Under the pieces are notes generated by a model. It had not been told where the DNA came from, ran no database searches, and saw nothing but the letters and a program-made list of their open reading frames with translations. From Cyclospora cayetanensis (Eukaryota > Apicomplexa > Conoidasida > Eucoccidiorida > Eimeriidae), in the NCBI RefSeq assembly GCF_002999335.1, contig NW_020312757.1:100044-164043 (forward strand): DNA of 64,000 nucleotides, written 5' to 3'. The position numbers and the translations under genes are program-made. Shown here piece after piece: positions 13,461 to 24,900 of this stretch (the stretch's first letter is position 1; every line of letters starts with the position of its first letter).

Positions 13461-16400
13461 ATGCTGCTCTGCGAACGCGAGGACCCCCCCAGAAACTCGA
13501 GCACTCACAGCAGTAGCAGCAGCAACAGCCGCCGCAGTGCGCTGGTGGACTGGCCAGAAACAGCCGCTGAAGAAGAGATTGCTGCTGCTGCCGCCGCAGT
13601 GATGCCGAGTCATGCCGAGTTGTCAGGACTCAATGTTGATGGGGAAACTGCCTCCCGCAAGGGTTCTCCGGCGGAGAGCCCTCGAGAGTCGTCTGTAGCG
13701 ACAGCAGCATTCCCAGTTTTTGTCGATTCTGACGCGAAACAAGGCTCAACAGACCAACAAGCAGGTGTACCTTGCCAGAGGTGCAGCAGCAGCACCAGGA
13801 GCTGCTGCTGCTGCAACTGCCCGCCACTGGAAGGCTCGACGAGCACAACTCCAGGCAATGCACATCCTGCTCTGCAGCAGCTCAAAGGGCCTGCCTCTCC
13901 CGACGGAGGAGGCCACCTGGCGCTCGGAAGCCAGCAGCGCGGATCCCTCCCACAGCAGCTGCACCCACAGCAGTCTGCTGTGCAGCAAGACTCGAGAAAG
14001 CGAAAACTTCAACACGTCGTCAACCCCCCTGGGAACAAGCGGGCTCAATGCGACTGGTTTGTGCCTCCGGCAGACTCTTCGAGGCCTCTCCAAACAACCC
14101 CTGCAGCGGCGGGTGCTGCCGATAATGAGGCCGGTGCTGCAGACGAGCAGGCTGCAATCGTCTTGTCTTCGGAAGCTCAGCCAAGCAGCTCTGCAGCAGC
14201 AGCTGAGCTGCACGTCCCTCCCCCGCCTCCTGGTGTCGCTGCCGTTGCCGCTGTGGCGAATCCCTGTCTCCCCACAAGTCAATTGTTGCGGCAAGAAGGA
14301 GGCGCGCCAGCAGCAGCGACTCGGCCTTGCTGCTCTTGGGCTGTCGCTGGCTTGCACGCTGCAGCTGCAGCAGCACTTGCTGCAGGGCTAGGAGCTGCGC
14401 CTTCCTGTGCTGTTGCTTTAGACGAGGTCGACTCGGGTGCCACTACGCAGTCCCCTGTCTCGCCGAGCAACAGCTGCTGCAGCAGCTGCTGCTGCAGCAC
14501 TGCCCCTTCAACCTCTTCTGGGAGCACCAGCTGCAGCAATACCAGATACTCGCTGCAACGGCAATGCGAAAGCAGCACCCTACCGGTTGCCGTGCTGCTC
14601 CTGCAACTGCAGTCGTACTTCATCGATTTGCTGCGTTATCTGCGAGACTCAGCAGCCGCAGCAGCAGCGGAAGCAGTGCCACAAGATGCCGCAGAAGCAG
14701 AGAAAGTTGCACGAGCGGCAGACACAAATTACTCTCATCACCTACAGGTCATCTTAGGGAGCTCTTGCAATGCGCTGCAACGGCAGAAGAAAAGCAGCTC
14801 CAAGCAACGTCAGCACCAACAGCAGCATGTACTGCCTGCCCTTGACTCAATAGAAGCAGGAGAGGGTTCAGGATCCTTGCGAATGCAGCTAGACGCCTCC
14901 GACGATGCGGCTGCTATAGCAACAGCACCAGGAGCAGGAGCAGCAGCAGCAGCAGCAGCAAAAAAGCAGCAAGGCTCTCCAGAAGGCACATGTGAACGCA
15001 AGCGTTCTAGCGAGGCTGCGGTGGAGCAAGTGGGTTCCTGTGTCTGCACCACTCCAGATGAGTCTCTTCTCCAGCAGCAGCAGCCAACGAAGAGGCTCAG
15101 GGACTGCAGGACGGATTTACTTGCAGCTGCAGTCACAGACCTAGCAGATCAGCAGCAGCAGCAAGAGCAGCAGCAGCAAGAGCAGCAGCAACAAGAGCAG
15201 CAGCAGCAACAAGAGCAGCAGCAACAAGAGCAGCAGCAACAAGAGCAGCAGCAACAAGAGCAGCAGCACACTGCTTGTGCTGAAGACACTCCACCAGCCA
15301 ACGCTTCGAAAGAAGATGCATCTCGAGAAGAGCGACCAACACTAAGACCTGACACTGAAGTTTCAGCATCGGTTGCGCCTTCAGTCTCTACTGTCCCCCC
15401 TTGCAACGCCAGCAGCAATCGGGAGCAGGTGAGTGCCTGGCAGTATGCTGCGGCGAAATTCCGCTGTCCAGAGCTGGATCAGCTGCCTCCTGCACTTTCG
15501 CCTTACATTTGTATCTTTTCCTCGCTGTTGCTGAGCGGTTCGGCCGAGGCTGCACAGGCGGCCGCGATCGCCGTCGCGACAACGGAGAAGTTGACGCTGC
15601 TGCGGCACCAGCAGCAGGAGGAAAGCAAGGAGCAGGAAGCGCGGCTGCTGCTGGAGCTGCAGCAGGCTCACAACGAGTTTCTGGCGCTGGAGCAGCAGCA
15701 GCAGGAGGTGCAGCAGTTGAGAGAGCGGCTCGCGAAGTACGAGGCTCTTAGGGGCACGACGAGTTTTAGGGGGGGCCTGAGCGGCGGCGATAGCAAGGAT
15801 CTTCAGGAGGCCAAGTCGAAGTGCAGCCACGTGTTCTCGCTGCTGACGCAGGAGGATGGTCACGCAGACGCGCCAGAAGCGGCGGCAACAGCCGCAGATC
15901 CTGCAGCGCCCCCTCGAGCCGCTTTCGATCCCAGCGGGGGGGCGACGTCTCTGGAGCACCCGCAGCAGGAGGCGAAGTTTCTTGCAGCAGATGGCGTGGA
16001 AGGCAGAGGGCCGATTTTGGGGGCCCTCAGTACCGGCGCCGCCAGTGCACAGCCTCGGGGAGCCGCCTTGGCTGTGGAAGAGGAAGAAGGCGCCGAGTCA
16101 GCGGAGACAGCCGACCACGGAGCTCCCTCCGGTCAGAGTGGTCTTCTTCCGAGTCTTTTGCGGCATGAGAGCTGGAGCCAAAGGGCCCCCCCCCAAGGAA
16201 AACAGCCGAGTGGAATGCGCGGGGGAACTGCACACGGAATTCTTGCTGCCCCAACAGACTTTTGTGTGGACCCCGCTGGTGCCCTCTTAGAGGACTCAGA
16301 CGTGTCTCCCCGCTACTGCCATAAGGGGGCCCTTGCATGCGACAGTGCGATGGCGGCAGCGTGTCTGGGAGCAGCAGCAGCTCCCCGTGCTGCCCCGGGG

Positions 16401-19400
16401 CCCCCCGCATGCGCTTCGCAGGAGGGCCCCCTGCATGCGGCCCCGGACGGTTCTGCTGAGTGGGGTTCGCATTGGGGCTTGCGGCGGTGCAGTCGAAGGG
16501 CGCGCGCGTTGCAGCAGAGCAGGGCCCTTCGAGCAGCAGCGGCTGAAGAAGCGGCAGCGGCTGCTGCTGTTGCTGCCGCTGCCGCTGCTGCTGAAGACGA
16601 TGCATTAGGGTCGGAGGGCAGCACAGATTCGGCTGCTGCATGCCGCAGCAGAGGGGCCCGCCAACAGCAGCAAAGGGCCAAGGGGTACTATGCTGGGGGG
16701 GCCTCTTCAGCAGCAGCGGGGGCCGCTGCTGCCGCTGCTGCCGCTGCTGCTGCTGCTTACTGTGCGGCGAAGAAGCGGACGGAAGGGGGGGGAGGGGGAG
16801 GATCGCATGCAGCTCTCGGCGGACTGGCCTGTCTCGGCGCCAAGCAGCGGCGAGAGCACCAGCAGCACCAGCAGCAACCGCAGCAACAGCAGCAGCAGCT
16901 CCACGCGGCCGTCCACAACAACGCAGCGGCTCTCGTAGCTCCAGCGGCAGCAGCTGCTGCTGCTGCCATCGGCGGCTCTGGCGCCTGCAGCAACGCCCCC
17001 GCAACTCTCCTGAGGTGCTCGCAGACGGAGAGGACAGGAAGATCACGGCGTCTCCCTGGACCCCATCGCTCGCGGGTGTCTTTCTTTCCAGAGGAGCATG
17101 AGGGCCTCCCCAGGAAGTGCTCCGTGGGGGCGGCTTCAGCGGCGTCTGCCGTGGCTTCCCTCGCTGCAGGTGCATCTTCTGTGGCGGAGACTCTGGTGAC
17201 TGCGAATGCTGACGCGATGGGGGAGAGGACCCTTTCATCGCATCATCTTGCACCGGGAGGAGGAGCGCCGTCTGTCAGCGACTCAGATGGGGGGTTGGGC
17301 TCTGCGGAAAGCCTCCGTTTGTGCGCGGGAACTTCTGGTGGTCTCGAAGAGCTCCTGGCATCCAGCAGACGCTTACAGCAGCAGCAGCAGTGCTCTGCTC
17401 TGGAAGAGGGATGCCGTGGTGGCTCTGGCTATGACGGCCCAGGCTGTCTAGAGGGGGGGGGAGGGGGCCCTCAGGGGCCCCCGTCGGGAGGGACGTCTCC
17501 AACGGGTCCAGGTGGCTGCATGGCAACCGGGCATGGGAGCTTCGTAGGGGCCCCTACGTCGATGTCTACTTCAAGAGTGGTTACGTCTCTGCCTGGTCCT
17601 GGAGGGGGAGGCCCTTCCCGTCTGGAGTCTCTTCCGGAGGAGCTGAGCGAGGAGATGAGGCCGATGAAGGGGGTGTATTTTGACAGGACGCAGAAGAGTT
17701 GGATCGGATCTTTCTACGAGGAGAGACGTCAGATCAAGAAGCGCTTCAAAGTTGCGACTTACGGGTATCACACGGCCAAGGCTCTGGCGATTAATGTGCG
17801 GCTAGGGTTCGAGCGGAAAGCCAGGATGCGTGGCGATGACAGCAAGGAGGCACACCCAGCAGCCCATGCGGAGAGGCTCCTAGCGGGAGCCACCGAGGCT
17901 GCCTTGGCAGCTGGGGAAGCAGGAATCGACTCGAACAAGGAAGCGCAGCTGCGCCTTCTTCTTCACAGTGCCGAGAGTGGATCGACTGCGCACCTCCCAC
18001 GCAGCGAGCTGCTGCAGCAGATCCTCAGGAGACAGCCCAAGGCCTACGAGGACAAGAAGCAGCAGCAGCAGCGAATAGCTACCGCCGCAGCCAGCACTGC
18101 AGCTTCAACCGTCCCTGCGATCCCGCGGACCCAGTTTGAGCTCCATAGAGGGGGGGGCAGCCTCGTAACTGCCGGGGGGCCCCTTGCGCATCAGCAGAGA
18201 TGGACTGCTGATGCAGGCACAGCTGTTGCTGCTTCTGCCGTCAAAGCCGAGAGCTCCACAGCCCTCATGAGGCACGAGAAGCAAGGGCTGCTGCTGCGCC
18301 AGAAACACCGAAGCAGCAGCAGCAGCAGCGCGGTAGACGACGCAAAGAACGGAGATGCAGGAACGACTGCCGGAGCGACTCCCTGTTCAGCTGTCACTGC
18401 GGCAGACTTCGCTGTAGCCGTAGCTGCACTCCGATGTAGCCTGGGCCCTCAAGAAGACGTCCTGCTGGCGCGCAAGCCCGCTGCCGCTGCTGCGACGCAG
18501 AAGCAGCTCGACAGACGCGTTGCTGCCTCAGCAGGAGCAGCAGCAGCAGCAGCGGCGGAATCCGAGTCTGCAGACACCTCGGAAGCTGCCGCAGAGGAAG
18601 ACTTGGATGAGGCTTTCAGGGCGGCTATCCGGGAGTCCAGAGATCCCACTTCGCTCTTTGCGCAGGCCCTCGACGTGTCCAACACTTCGCTTGCCTTCTT
18701 TCACTCGGCAGCTGCCGAATTGCAGCACACCAAGCAGCCGCCGAACCCCCACCTGGACTCGCCCCCTGCGGGAGGCGTCAAGGCAGCAGCTGCCACGACC
18801 ATTGTCTCCAAGCAGAAGCAGCAGGCTCTCAGACGATGGCGTGGAAGTAGCACCACGACGGGATCTCCATCGGCTGCAGCGGGTCGTGTCAGCCCCGTCA
18901 ACTCGCCCTCCTCCACAGCTGCAACGCCAACACGCAACGCAGTGGCTGCGGCTGGTGCTGGCACGGTGAGGCAGTACGAGAGACGGGATGAAGGGGAGCG
19001 GGCGGAGCCAAGTCCAGAGGAAGTCTCGGGAGGATCCTGGGTGCAGAGCCGCGCTGGTGCTGTCGCAGCAAAAACAGAGACAGCAGCACCAGCAGCAGCA
19101 GCTGCTGCTGCTGCTGCATCAGAAGATCCAGAGGGTGGCGTGGTTCTGTGGCAGAATCGAGGCTATGATGAGGGGGAGGAACCAGAAAGTCTTCTAGAAA
19201 AGGCGGCAAGGGGCCCCCCTCCCCCGAAAGCCCCCTGCGGCTCACGGAAGCCCCTTCCTCACGCTCCTCTTCGGTGGACAGAGGAAGGGGCCTCTCGAGA
19301 TGGCAACGGCTGCAAAAGAATCCCTTTAACGCGAGCTTCAGGAGAGGAGGGGCCTTGCGGTAGAGATGCCGGCAGTAATCATAGCCGCACAGCAGCTGAA

Positions 19401-20036
19401 GCAGCACGGCAACAACAACAGCAGAGGCTCGCCGACCTAGCAGCGGCAACCGCAGCTATCCGCCAGGCCCATGGATTCGGCGACACGGCTCAACTTCAGC
19501 AGCAGCTCTTCGAGCAGCTGCAGCAGCTTCAGAGAGAACAACAAGAGCAGATGCAGGCACACGCGTCTGAGGGCGATGCACAGCTTATGGGCATCAGCGA
19601 AGAGACGGCCTTACCGACTGCAATTGCAGCCGCAGTGGCAGAGGAACGGGATGCGGCCCTTAGCGAACGCGGCAGCTCCGAGGACCCGCAACAGCGTGTA
19701 ACTCGAGAAACTACCAAGCAGCAGCAGCAACATCACCACAACCACCACCAGTACCACAAACATCGCCATCTGCAAGATTTACGGCAGCAGCAATATGCTG
19801 CTGCTGAGACTCTCAAGAGTCTCTTGTCTGGGGCCTCCTCATCCCCGTGGCCAGCGCAGTCTCAGCGCAAAACTGACACAGCAGCAGCAGCCTTGTGTAA
19901 CAGCAACAGTGAGGCACAAGGCAATGCGAGTTTGGGGTCGCGCAGAACTCAGCAGCAGCTGCCTGCTGGAGCCAGTGGTGTCTCTTCAGCGCAGGAGGAG
20001 CCTCCCAGCATGGCGTGGAGGGGCACTGACTCTTGA
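13461..20036 (+). CDS. ApiAP2 transcription factor, single AP2 domain, very long and repeat-rich
   Basis: This is one uninterrupted frame of 2,191 residues. The AP2 DNA-binding domain lies at about residues 1400-1460: GVYFDRTQKSWIGSFYE, then RRQIKKRFKVATYGYHTAK and ALAINVR, i.e. three strands then a helix. ApiAP2 proteins are the main sequence-specific transcription factors of Apicomplexa and act in the nucleus. I see no second AP2 domain. The rest is low complexity: a Gln/Glu run at about 563-604, many runs of 5-12 Ala or Gln, Ser runs, and a His-rich stretch near residue 2090 (HHHNHHQYHKH). A basic RKRKLQHV segment near residue 178 could serve nuclear import. The start is the first ATG after an in-frame TGA at 13437; a spliced upstream start cannot be excluded. 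The stop is TGA at 20034-20036. Function beyond DNA binding cannot be inferred. Confidence 0.93.
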   Translation: MLLCEREDPPRNSSTHSSSSSNSRRSALVDWPETAAEEEIAAAAAAVMPSHAELSGLNVDGETASRKGSPAESPRESSVATAAFPVFVDSDAKQGSTDQQAGVPCQRCSSSTRSCCCCNCPPLEGSTSTTPGNAHPALQQLKGPASPDGGGHLALGSQQRGSLPQQLHPQQSAVQQDSRKRKLQHVVNPPGNKRAQCDWFVPPADSSRPLQTTPAAAGAADNEAGAADEQAAIVLSSEAQPSSSAAAAELHVPPPPPGVAAVAAVANPCLPTSQLLRQEGGAPAAATRPCCSWAVAGLHAAAAAALAAGLGAAPSCAVALDEVDSGATTQSPVSPSNSCCSSCCCSTAPSTSSGSTSCSNTRYSLQRQCESSTLPVAVLLLQLQSYFIDLLRYLRDSAAAAAAEAVPQDAAEAEKVARAADTNYSHHLQVILGSSCNALQRQKKSSSKQRQHQQQHVLPALDSIEAGEGSGSLRMQLDASDDAAAIATAPGAGAAAAAAAKKQQGSPEGTCERKRSSEAAVEQVGSCVCTTPDESLLQQQQPTKRLRDCRTDLLAAAVTDLADQQQQQEQQQQEQQQQEQQQQQEQQQQEQQQQEQQQQEQQHTACAEDTPPANASKEDASREERPTLRPDTEVSASVAPSVSTVPPCNASSNREQVSAWQYAAAKFRCPELDQLPPALSPYICIFSSLLLSGSAEAAQAAAIAVATTEKLTLLRHQQQEESKEQEARLLLELQQAHNEFLALEQQQQEVQQLRERLAKYEALRGTTSFRGGLSGGDSKDLQEAKSKCSHVFSLLTQEDGHADAPEAAATAADPAAPPRAAFDPSGGATSLEHPQQEAKFLAADGVEGRGPILGALSTGAASAQPRGAALAVEEEEGAESAETADHGAPSGQSGLLPSLLRHESWSQRAPPQGKQPSGMRGGTAHGILAAPTDFCVDPAGALLEDSDVSPRYCHKGALACDSAMAAACLGAAAAPRAAPGPPACASQEGPLHAAPDGSAEWGSHWGLRRCSRRARALQQSRALRAAAAEEAAAAAAVAAAAAAAEDDALGSEGSTDSAAACRSRGARQQQQRAKGYYAGGASSAAAGAAAAAAAAAAAAYCAAKKRTEGGGGGGSHAALGGLACLGAKQRREHQQHQQQPQQQQQQLHAAVHNNAAALVAPAAAAAAAAIGGSGACSNAPATLLRCSQTERTGRSRRLPGPHRSRVSFFPEEHEGLPRKCSVGAASAASAVASLAAGASSVAETLVTANADAMGERTLSSHHLAPGGGAPSVSDSDGGLGSAESLRLCAGTSGGLEELLASSRRLQQQQQCSALEEGCRGGSGYDGPGCLEGGGGGPQGPPSGGTSPTGPGGCMATGHGSFVGAPTSMSTSRVVTSLPGPGGGGPSRLESLPEELSEEMRPMKGVYFDRTQKSWIGSFYEERRQIKKRFKVATYGYHTAKALAINVRLGFERKARMRGDDSKEAHPAAHAERLLAGATEAALAAGEAGIDSNKEAQLRLLLHSAESGSTAHLPRSELLQQILRRQPKAYEDKKQQQQRIATAAASTAASTVPAIPRTQFELHRGGGSLVTAGGPLAHQQRWTADAGTAVAASAVKAESSTALMRHEKQGLLLRQKHRSSSSSSAVDDAKNGDAGTTAGATPCSAVTAADFAVAVAALRCSLGPQEDVLLARKPAAAAATQKQLDRRVAASAGAAAAAAAESESADTSEAAAEEDLDEAFRAAIRESRDPTSLFAQALDVSNTSLAFFHSAAAELQHTKQPPNPHLDSPPAGGVKAAAATTIVSKQKQQALRRWRGSSTTTGSPSAAAGRVSPVNSPSSTAATPTRNAVAAAGAGTVRQYERRDEGERAEPSPEEVSGGSWVQSRAGAVAAKTETAAPAAAAAAAAASEDPEGGVVLWQNRGYDEGEEPESLLEKAARGPPPPKAPCGSRKPLPHAPLRWTEEGASRDGNGCKRIPLTRASGEEGPCGRDAGSNHSRTAAEAARQQQQQRLADLAAATAAIRQAHGFGDTAQLQQQLFEQLQQLQREQQEQMQAHASEGDAQLMGISEETALPTAIAAAVAEERDAALSERGSSEDPQQRVTRETTKQQQQHHHNHHQYHKHRHLQDLRQQQYAAAETLKSLLSGASSSPWPAQSQRKTDTAAAALCNSNSEAQGNASLGSRRTQQQLPAGASGVSSAQEEPPSMAWRGTDS
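15149..15270 (+). repeat. (CAG/CAA)n GAG tandem repeat coding for a Gln-Glu run
   Basis: A 15-18 bp unit (GAGCAGCAGCAACAA and variants) repeats about seven times inside the AP2 gene and encodes QQQQE-type blocks. CAA/CAG interruptions keep it from being a pure triplet. The unit length is a multiple of three, so copy-number changes preserve the frame. Confidence 0.9.
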
Positions 20037-21986
20037 CGAGGCACACAAACTGTTCCTTTGAGGCAAGCCTCTTATTGTTCGAAGGGCCCTGCTCGCCGTT
20101 CTCGAGCGGTGTGGTGCTCGTATATGATTTACCTGTCCCAGGAACCTTTTGAAGTGCAGCAGAAACAAAGCCGGTTGTGCAACGTGAGTGTAGAGGCGTG
20201 TGTTTGTAGACACAGACCTCAACGTCCCTTTATGCCCTTCAGAAGTATGAAGACCAATGTGTGCCTCTCTCTCCGGCGCCCCTGACAAATTTCCTCCTGA
20301 GACCGCCACACACACCGCAGCTGAACGTTCACTGCAGCAGCACTTGATAAGAGCTGCATGCATGCAAGGTGCTACCACCTCCTTTTCGTATTTTGCGCTC
20401 GGGCTGATTGGAGCCTCGAGTTATATATTTAGAACATAAGTTGGCCTTCCAGAATCCCTAGGGTAGCCCCTATGCCGCTTCAACGAAGCTCCCTCATTTC
20501 GCACGCGTCTTGGCCACTCCCTCAAATAGTGCTCAGTAGAAGGAGACAGGCCGTAGCCGCGTGGTGACAGCTCAGAGGAAGGGCCTCACCCTGGGGCCTT
20601 TATCACTAACACTTTTTGCACACGCAAGTGCGCAGCAGACACTTTTCCTTCTAGAAAGAATAGTAGACCTTTTACGGGGTAGTGCAGGGCCAACCGACAG
20701 TGTTAACAGCCCCAAACCACTTCCGTCATGCGCTTACTGCATGCGTACTCGCCACGGTCCGTGGTGGGGGGGAGCGGGAGGGGAGGGGCGAGGCACACGG
20801 GAGAAGGGGTCGAGGGGGAAAAAGGCTTAGTCACGGCTGCTGGTTGGGGGCGGAGGGTAGTAGCGGGCACTCGACGCTAGTTGTGGAATCGTGAACCGTT
20901 TTGCCGCAGAGGCTAGTTCCATAGAACCAGAGGAAAGCTGCAAGGAACGCTAGGGACAATAGTATGCGTGATGTGGTCAAGCGAGATGCCCTGAAACCCC
21001 GCAGATACACCAAGGGAGGAGGGGTGGTGCTGTTCTGGTCCAGCATTCTCAACGACGCGCACTCTGTAGCAGCCTAAAGTATGCGTCTGGTGTTGCGTCT
21101 ATGGAAGGATTCTGTTTTTGCTCATCCGTGCACTCGCAAATTCCTGTCTTTCCTGCCAACCAAGAAAGTACCCCAATGTGTCCACTAATGTGCGCTAAGC
21201 GACTCGGGCTACTCCCGGAGAGTACGCAATGGAAATTCCACCCGTTGCTTCTGCAACCGCAGCTTGAGACGGGAAACTCGTAAAGCGAATGGGTCTATGT
21301 TGGGCAAGTGGCTCTCAAAAGAGAAATTTCAGCTTAAAAGCGTATGCGAGAACAGGAGGGCAGCAGTCGTGAAGTCTGCTAACGTTGAACCAGGAGATAT
21401 ACTGGGATGCGAAGAATTCATCCGCATAGGACAAACAGTCTGCCCCAACCTAAGCTGTACTAGCATCAAGATCCCGCGTGGTTTCTCAGATTTACCGCCG
21501 CTATGCTGGGAAGCTTACATCAGAAGGGACTCGCGAAGGCAGCACATAGTAGAAGACCGCCAAGCCTCCCTTCAACCAGGTAGCTGATGCCATAACCCCG
21601 AAACATGTCTGATCGCCGCCTGATCGTTTACATATCTCCCAGACCTCAAGGCGGTGGCCCCAAGAGAGCCATTTTACAGATAATCCTGGCCCTAAAGAGA
21701 AACTGAAAATTGATGCTGCGGCGTCTAACACGCCCTCGACCGCTGAGTAGATGTTCATACAGTGGACCGCTCGTCGTGGAGTGGTGTCCGTCGACGAAGT
21801 TGATGTTGGTGGCTGGCGGTGTCGCTGTAGCACGGCCATGGGAACGATGCACTCAAGGCCCCCGTCCATTTTTGCAGTAGCGCCATTTCTGGGTCCATAT
21901 AGCATGCGACTTATGCGCGGAACCAGACATAATTAAAAATTAAGACATGAAGTGATCACGCTGGTTACGGAGTGTACCTGCTAGGC
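20037..21986. other. Convergent intergenic region between AP2 and ABC genes
   Basis: This holds the 3' flanks of two convergent genes. A G-rich stretch lies at about 20764-20820 (runs of GGGG with GGAG). No conserved protein was recognised on either strand; the open frames are short and closed at both ends. Confidence 0.5.
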
Positions 21987-24900
21987 TCATCCCTCTTCCG
22001 TTGCGCTCAGCACGAGGCCCCGGTAGATACCATTGGGAATATTCATGAGCTGCTCATGGTTGCCCATCTCTACAACTTGGCTCCCCTCCGCGTTTTCGTT
22101 TTGAAGGACCATAATCTTGTCCGCTGTCCGGACAGTTGAAAGCCTGTGAGCTATTATGATGGTGCTTCTCTTTGCATCCTCAGCAACAAGTTTATCCAAT
22201 GTGGCCTGTACCTGCTTCTCGCTCTCTGCATCCAAGGCCGATGTCGCCTCATCCAGAATCAAGATTTTAGGATTCCTGAGGAGAGCCCTAGCAATGGCGA
22301 TACGCTGTCTCTGGCCTCCAGAGAGCTGCGCTCCCGCAGTTCCAACATTTGTGTTGTAGCCTTGAGGCAGTGCGGAGATGAATCCATGGGTATTCGCCAT
22401 ACGAGCTGCCTCCTCCACCTCTTCCTGTAAATAGAACCAGTGGAACAAGCACACGCATGTATGTGCATGCATACACAAGCACCAGAAGGCCGCTATAAAG
22501 TAAAGAAACGACGAACTGAGATCATCAAGAGGCACTTTCAAGCGCGCATCCATGAGTAAAATCGACCCGCCGCTTCATCCCTTCTCATGATCTCTAACTT
22601 GAAAACAGAAGGAACAGAACCGGGAGAACCTCCAGGGGGTCACCACCCCCAAAACTTCATGTGAAAAACTGGAAACTGTCACTCAATTGCCGAGCACGGG
22701 AGATGCAAAAACATACTGCACAAATATTTAGAACCGCTTGGAACCTCACAATTCAGAGCTCGTAAGTCCATGACAAGCTGCAATACACGAAGTCACTCCC
22801 ACCGCACACCCCAACCTTCATTCCTACAGACAAGCCGAAAACGGAAACACAGTGGAAGCAATAGCCCACCTGCGTGGCGTTGGGTTTTGAGTAACGAATG
22901 CAATCTCCAATGCTGAGGTTGAAGAGAACTGGCTCTTGGCTGACAAGGCCAATGAGAGACCGCAGGCGAATAAGGTTGGCGTCTTTCAAGTTCGTGGAGT
23001 CGACTAGGATACGCCCCACACGGTGTGCCTCCTTAGTTTTCGCTCTGTCTGCCTGCACTCTAGTGCTGTCGTCCAAATCGTAGTAACGCAGTAGCAGCTG
23101 CACAGCCGTTGATTTGCCGCATCCAGAAGCTCCAACAAGAGCAACGCTTTCTCCCGGCTGAATCGAGAATGTAAGATTTTTGTATACGGGCTGCTCCGGC
23201 CTATTGGGGTAGCAGAAGGAGACATCCTTGTACTCCACAGATCCGGTGAAGTTCTCCAGCATATCCCCGGAGCCGTCTAGGGCATCCCGCACGTCGATCC
23301 GTGACGGTCTGTCGATGACACGGAAGACATCCACCAGAGCCTTCTGTGCGTTTTTGGCATCTGCACTATACGTGGAGGCGACGCCCAGCCCAGTGGCGGC
23401 AAAAACGATGGGGAAAACAGTGTTCAGGACGGCAGATGTGCTGATTTCCCCTTCATTGGCGAGCTTGGTTCCGTACCATAGAGCCAAAGAAAAAACGAAA
23501 AACTGCATACTCTGGGAAATCCCCCAGGATATGCCAAAGCCGAATGCGGTGCAGGCCTTCTTGCCCAGCTCGCTTGTTGCTGCTTGCTCGTACAAATGGG
23601 AGAAGTGCCCCTCAAGCCCGAATGACATCACCACGCGGATGCCAGAAACGGCCTCAGCAAAGATAGCCGAGGCAGAGTCCTCTTTCTTCTTCTTTGAGCT
23701 GCCTCCCGCTGCATTGAGCGCTGGCCTGTTGAGCGCGTAGTCAACGGCCACAGCACCAGCAGATAAAATGAAGGTCGCGAGGAGGACTAGAGCAAGGCGC
23801 CAGGAGTACCAGAACCCGATCGCAATACCAACGGCAAAGGAGAAGAATCCGTGGAAAGCACTCACAAAGTTTCCAGTTGCGGCGGTGGTCACAGAAGCCA
23901 CATCAGCCGAAAGAATGGAGCACAGTATCCCCGTATTGTTTTTTGTGTCGTCAAAGAAGGCGATGTCTTGGTGCACAATGTTGGTGAAGGCCCGCTCTCG
24001 TAGTCGGTAAGAGAGACGGGCTCCAAGGTACTCTTTGCAATACTGTTTCAGAGCCTCGATGGGGAACCGCACGATAAAATAAATGAGTATGATAAGCGCC
24101 CAGAAGTCCGTCTCGTCCCTCAATTCCGCGGGATCTGGCTTGAACAGCACCGTGAGAAAGTTGCCCAGGAGAAGACCCATCAAAGGGAAGCTGGCTCCAG
24201 AGAGCGCAGAGGAGATAATCATCACCGTAAACATGAACCATTCGGGAGCCAGCATACGCACGGCGCGGCGAAGACGCGCTCTGCCTTTGGGGGGTGGAGT
24301 CAAGCCCTTATCCGTCAGTCGTGCCAAAAAACTGGTGGCATTGAGCCCCACACTTGACTCCATGAGCTCGAGAGCAGAGACACCGCCATCCACGGGCGTC
24401 GCGGGTAACAGCAAGTCATCATCTTCCGTTTCTTGATGTTCACAGGAAGGGAATCCTACCGCGGTGGTTGCGCCCTCAGCTGAATGACTCATAGAAGGGT
24501 GCTTTACAGGTGCCTGCTCCTGAAGGCCCTTACTTCCGTCTTGCGATTGGAAGAGATTATAGTATAGTCCCTGCGTATCCTTGAGAAGCTCGTCGTGAGT
24601 CCCCCTCTGCACAACTTCTGCACCATCGCCTCGGTTATCCAAAACAATGATCTCGTCCACCTTCTGAATTGTGGTCAGCCTGTGGGCGACGATTAGAGTG
24701 GTGGCGCTGGACGTGCTTATAACACCATCCAGCGCCTTTTGAACTGCCTTTTCGGACTTGTTATCCAGAGCAGAAGTAGCCTCGTCTAAGATAAGGACCG
24801 CGGGCTGCCGCAACAAGGCCCGAGCCAAGGCCACGCGCTGTTTCTGCCCTCCCGATAACTGAGCACCGCCAGTTCCGCACATTGTTTGATACCGCAAGGG

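Noticed and set aside
16027..17253. 408-codon minus-strand frame opposite the AP2 gene
   Set aside because: It is antisense to the long AP2 frame; its Gln/Leu/Pro runs are the complement of CAG/GCT triplets, and it has no domain.
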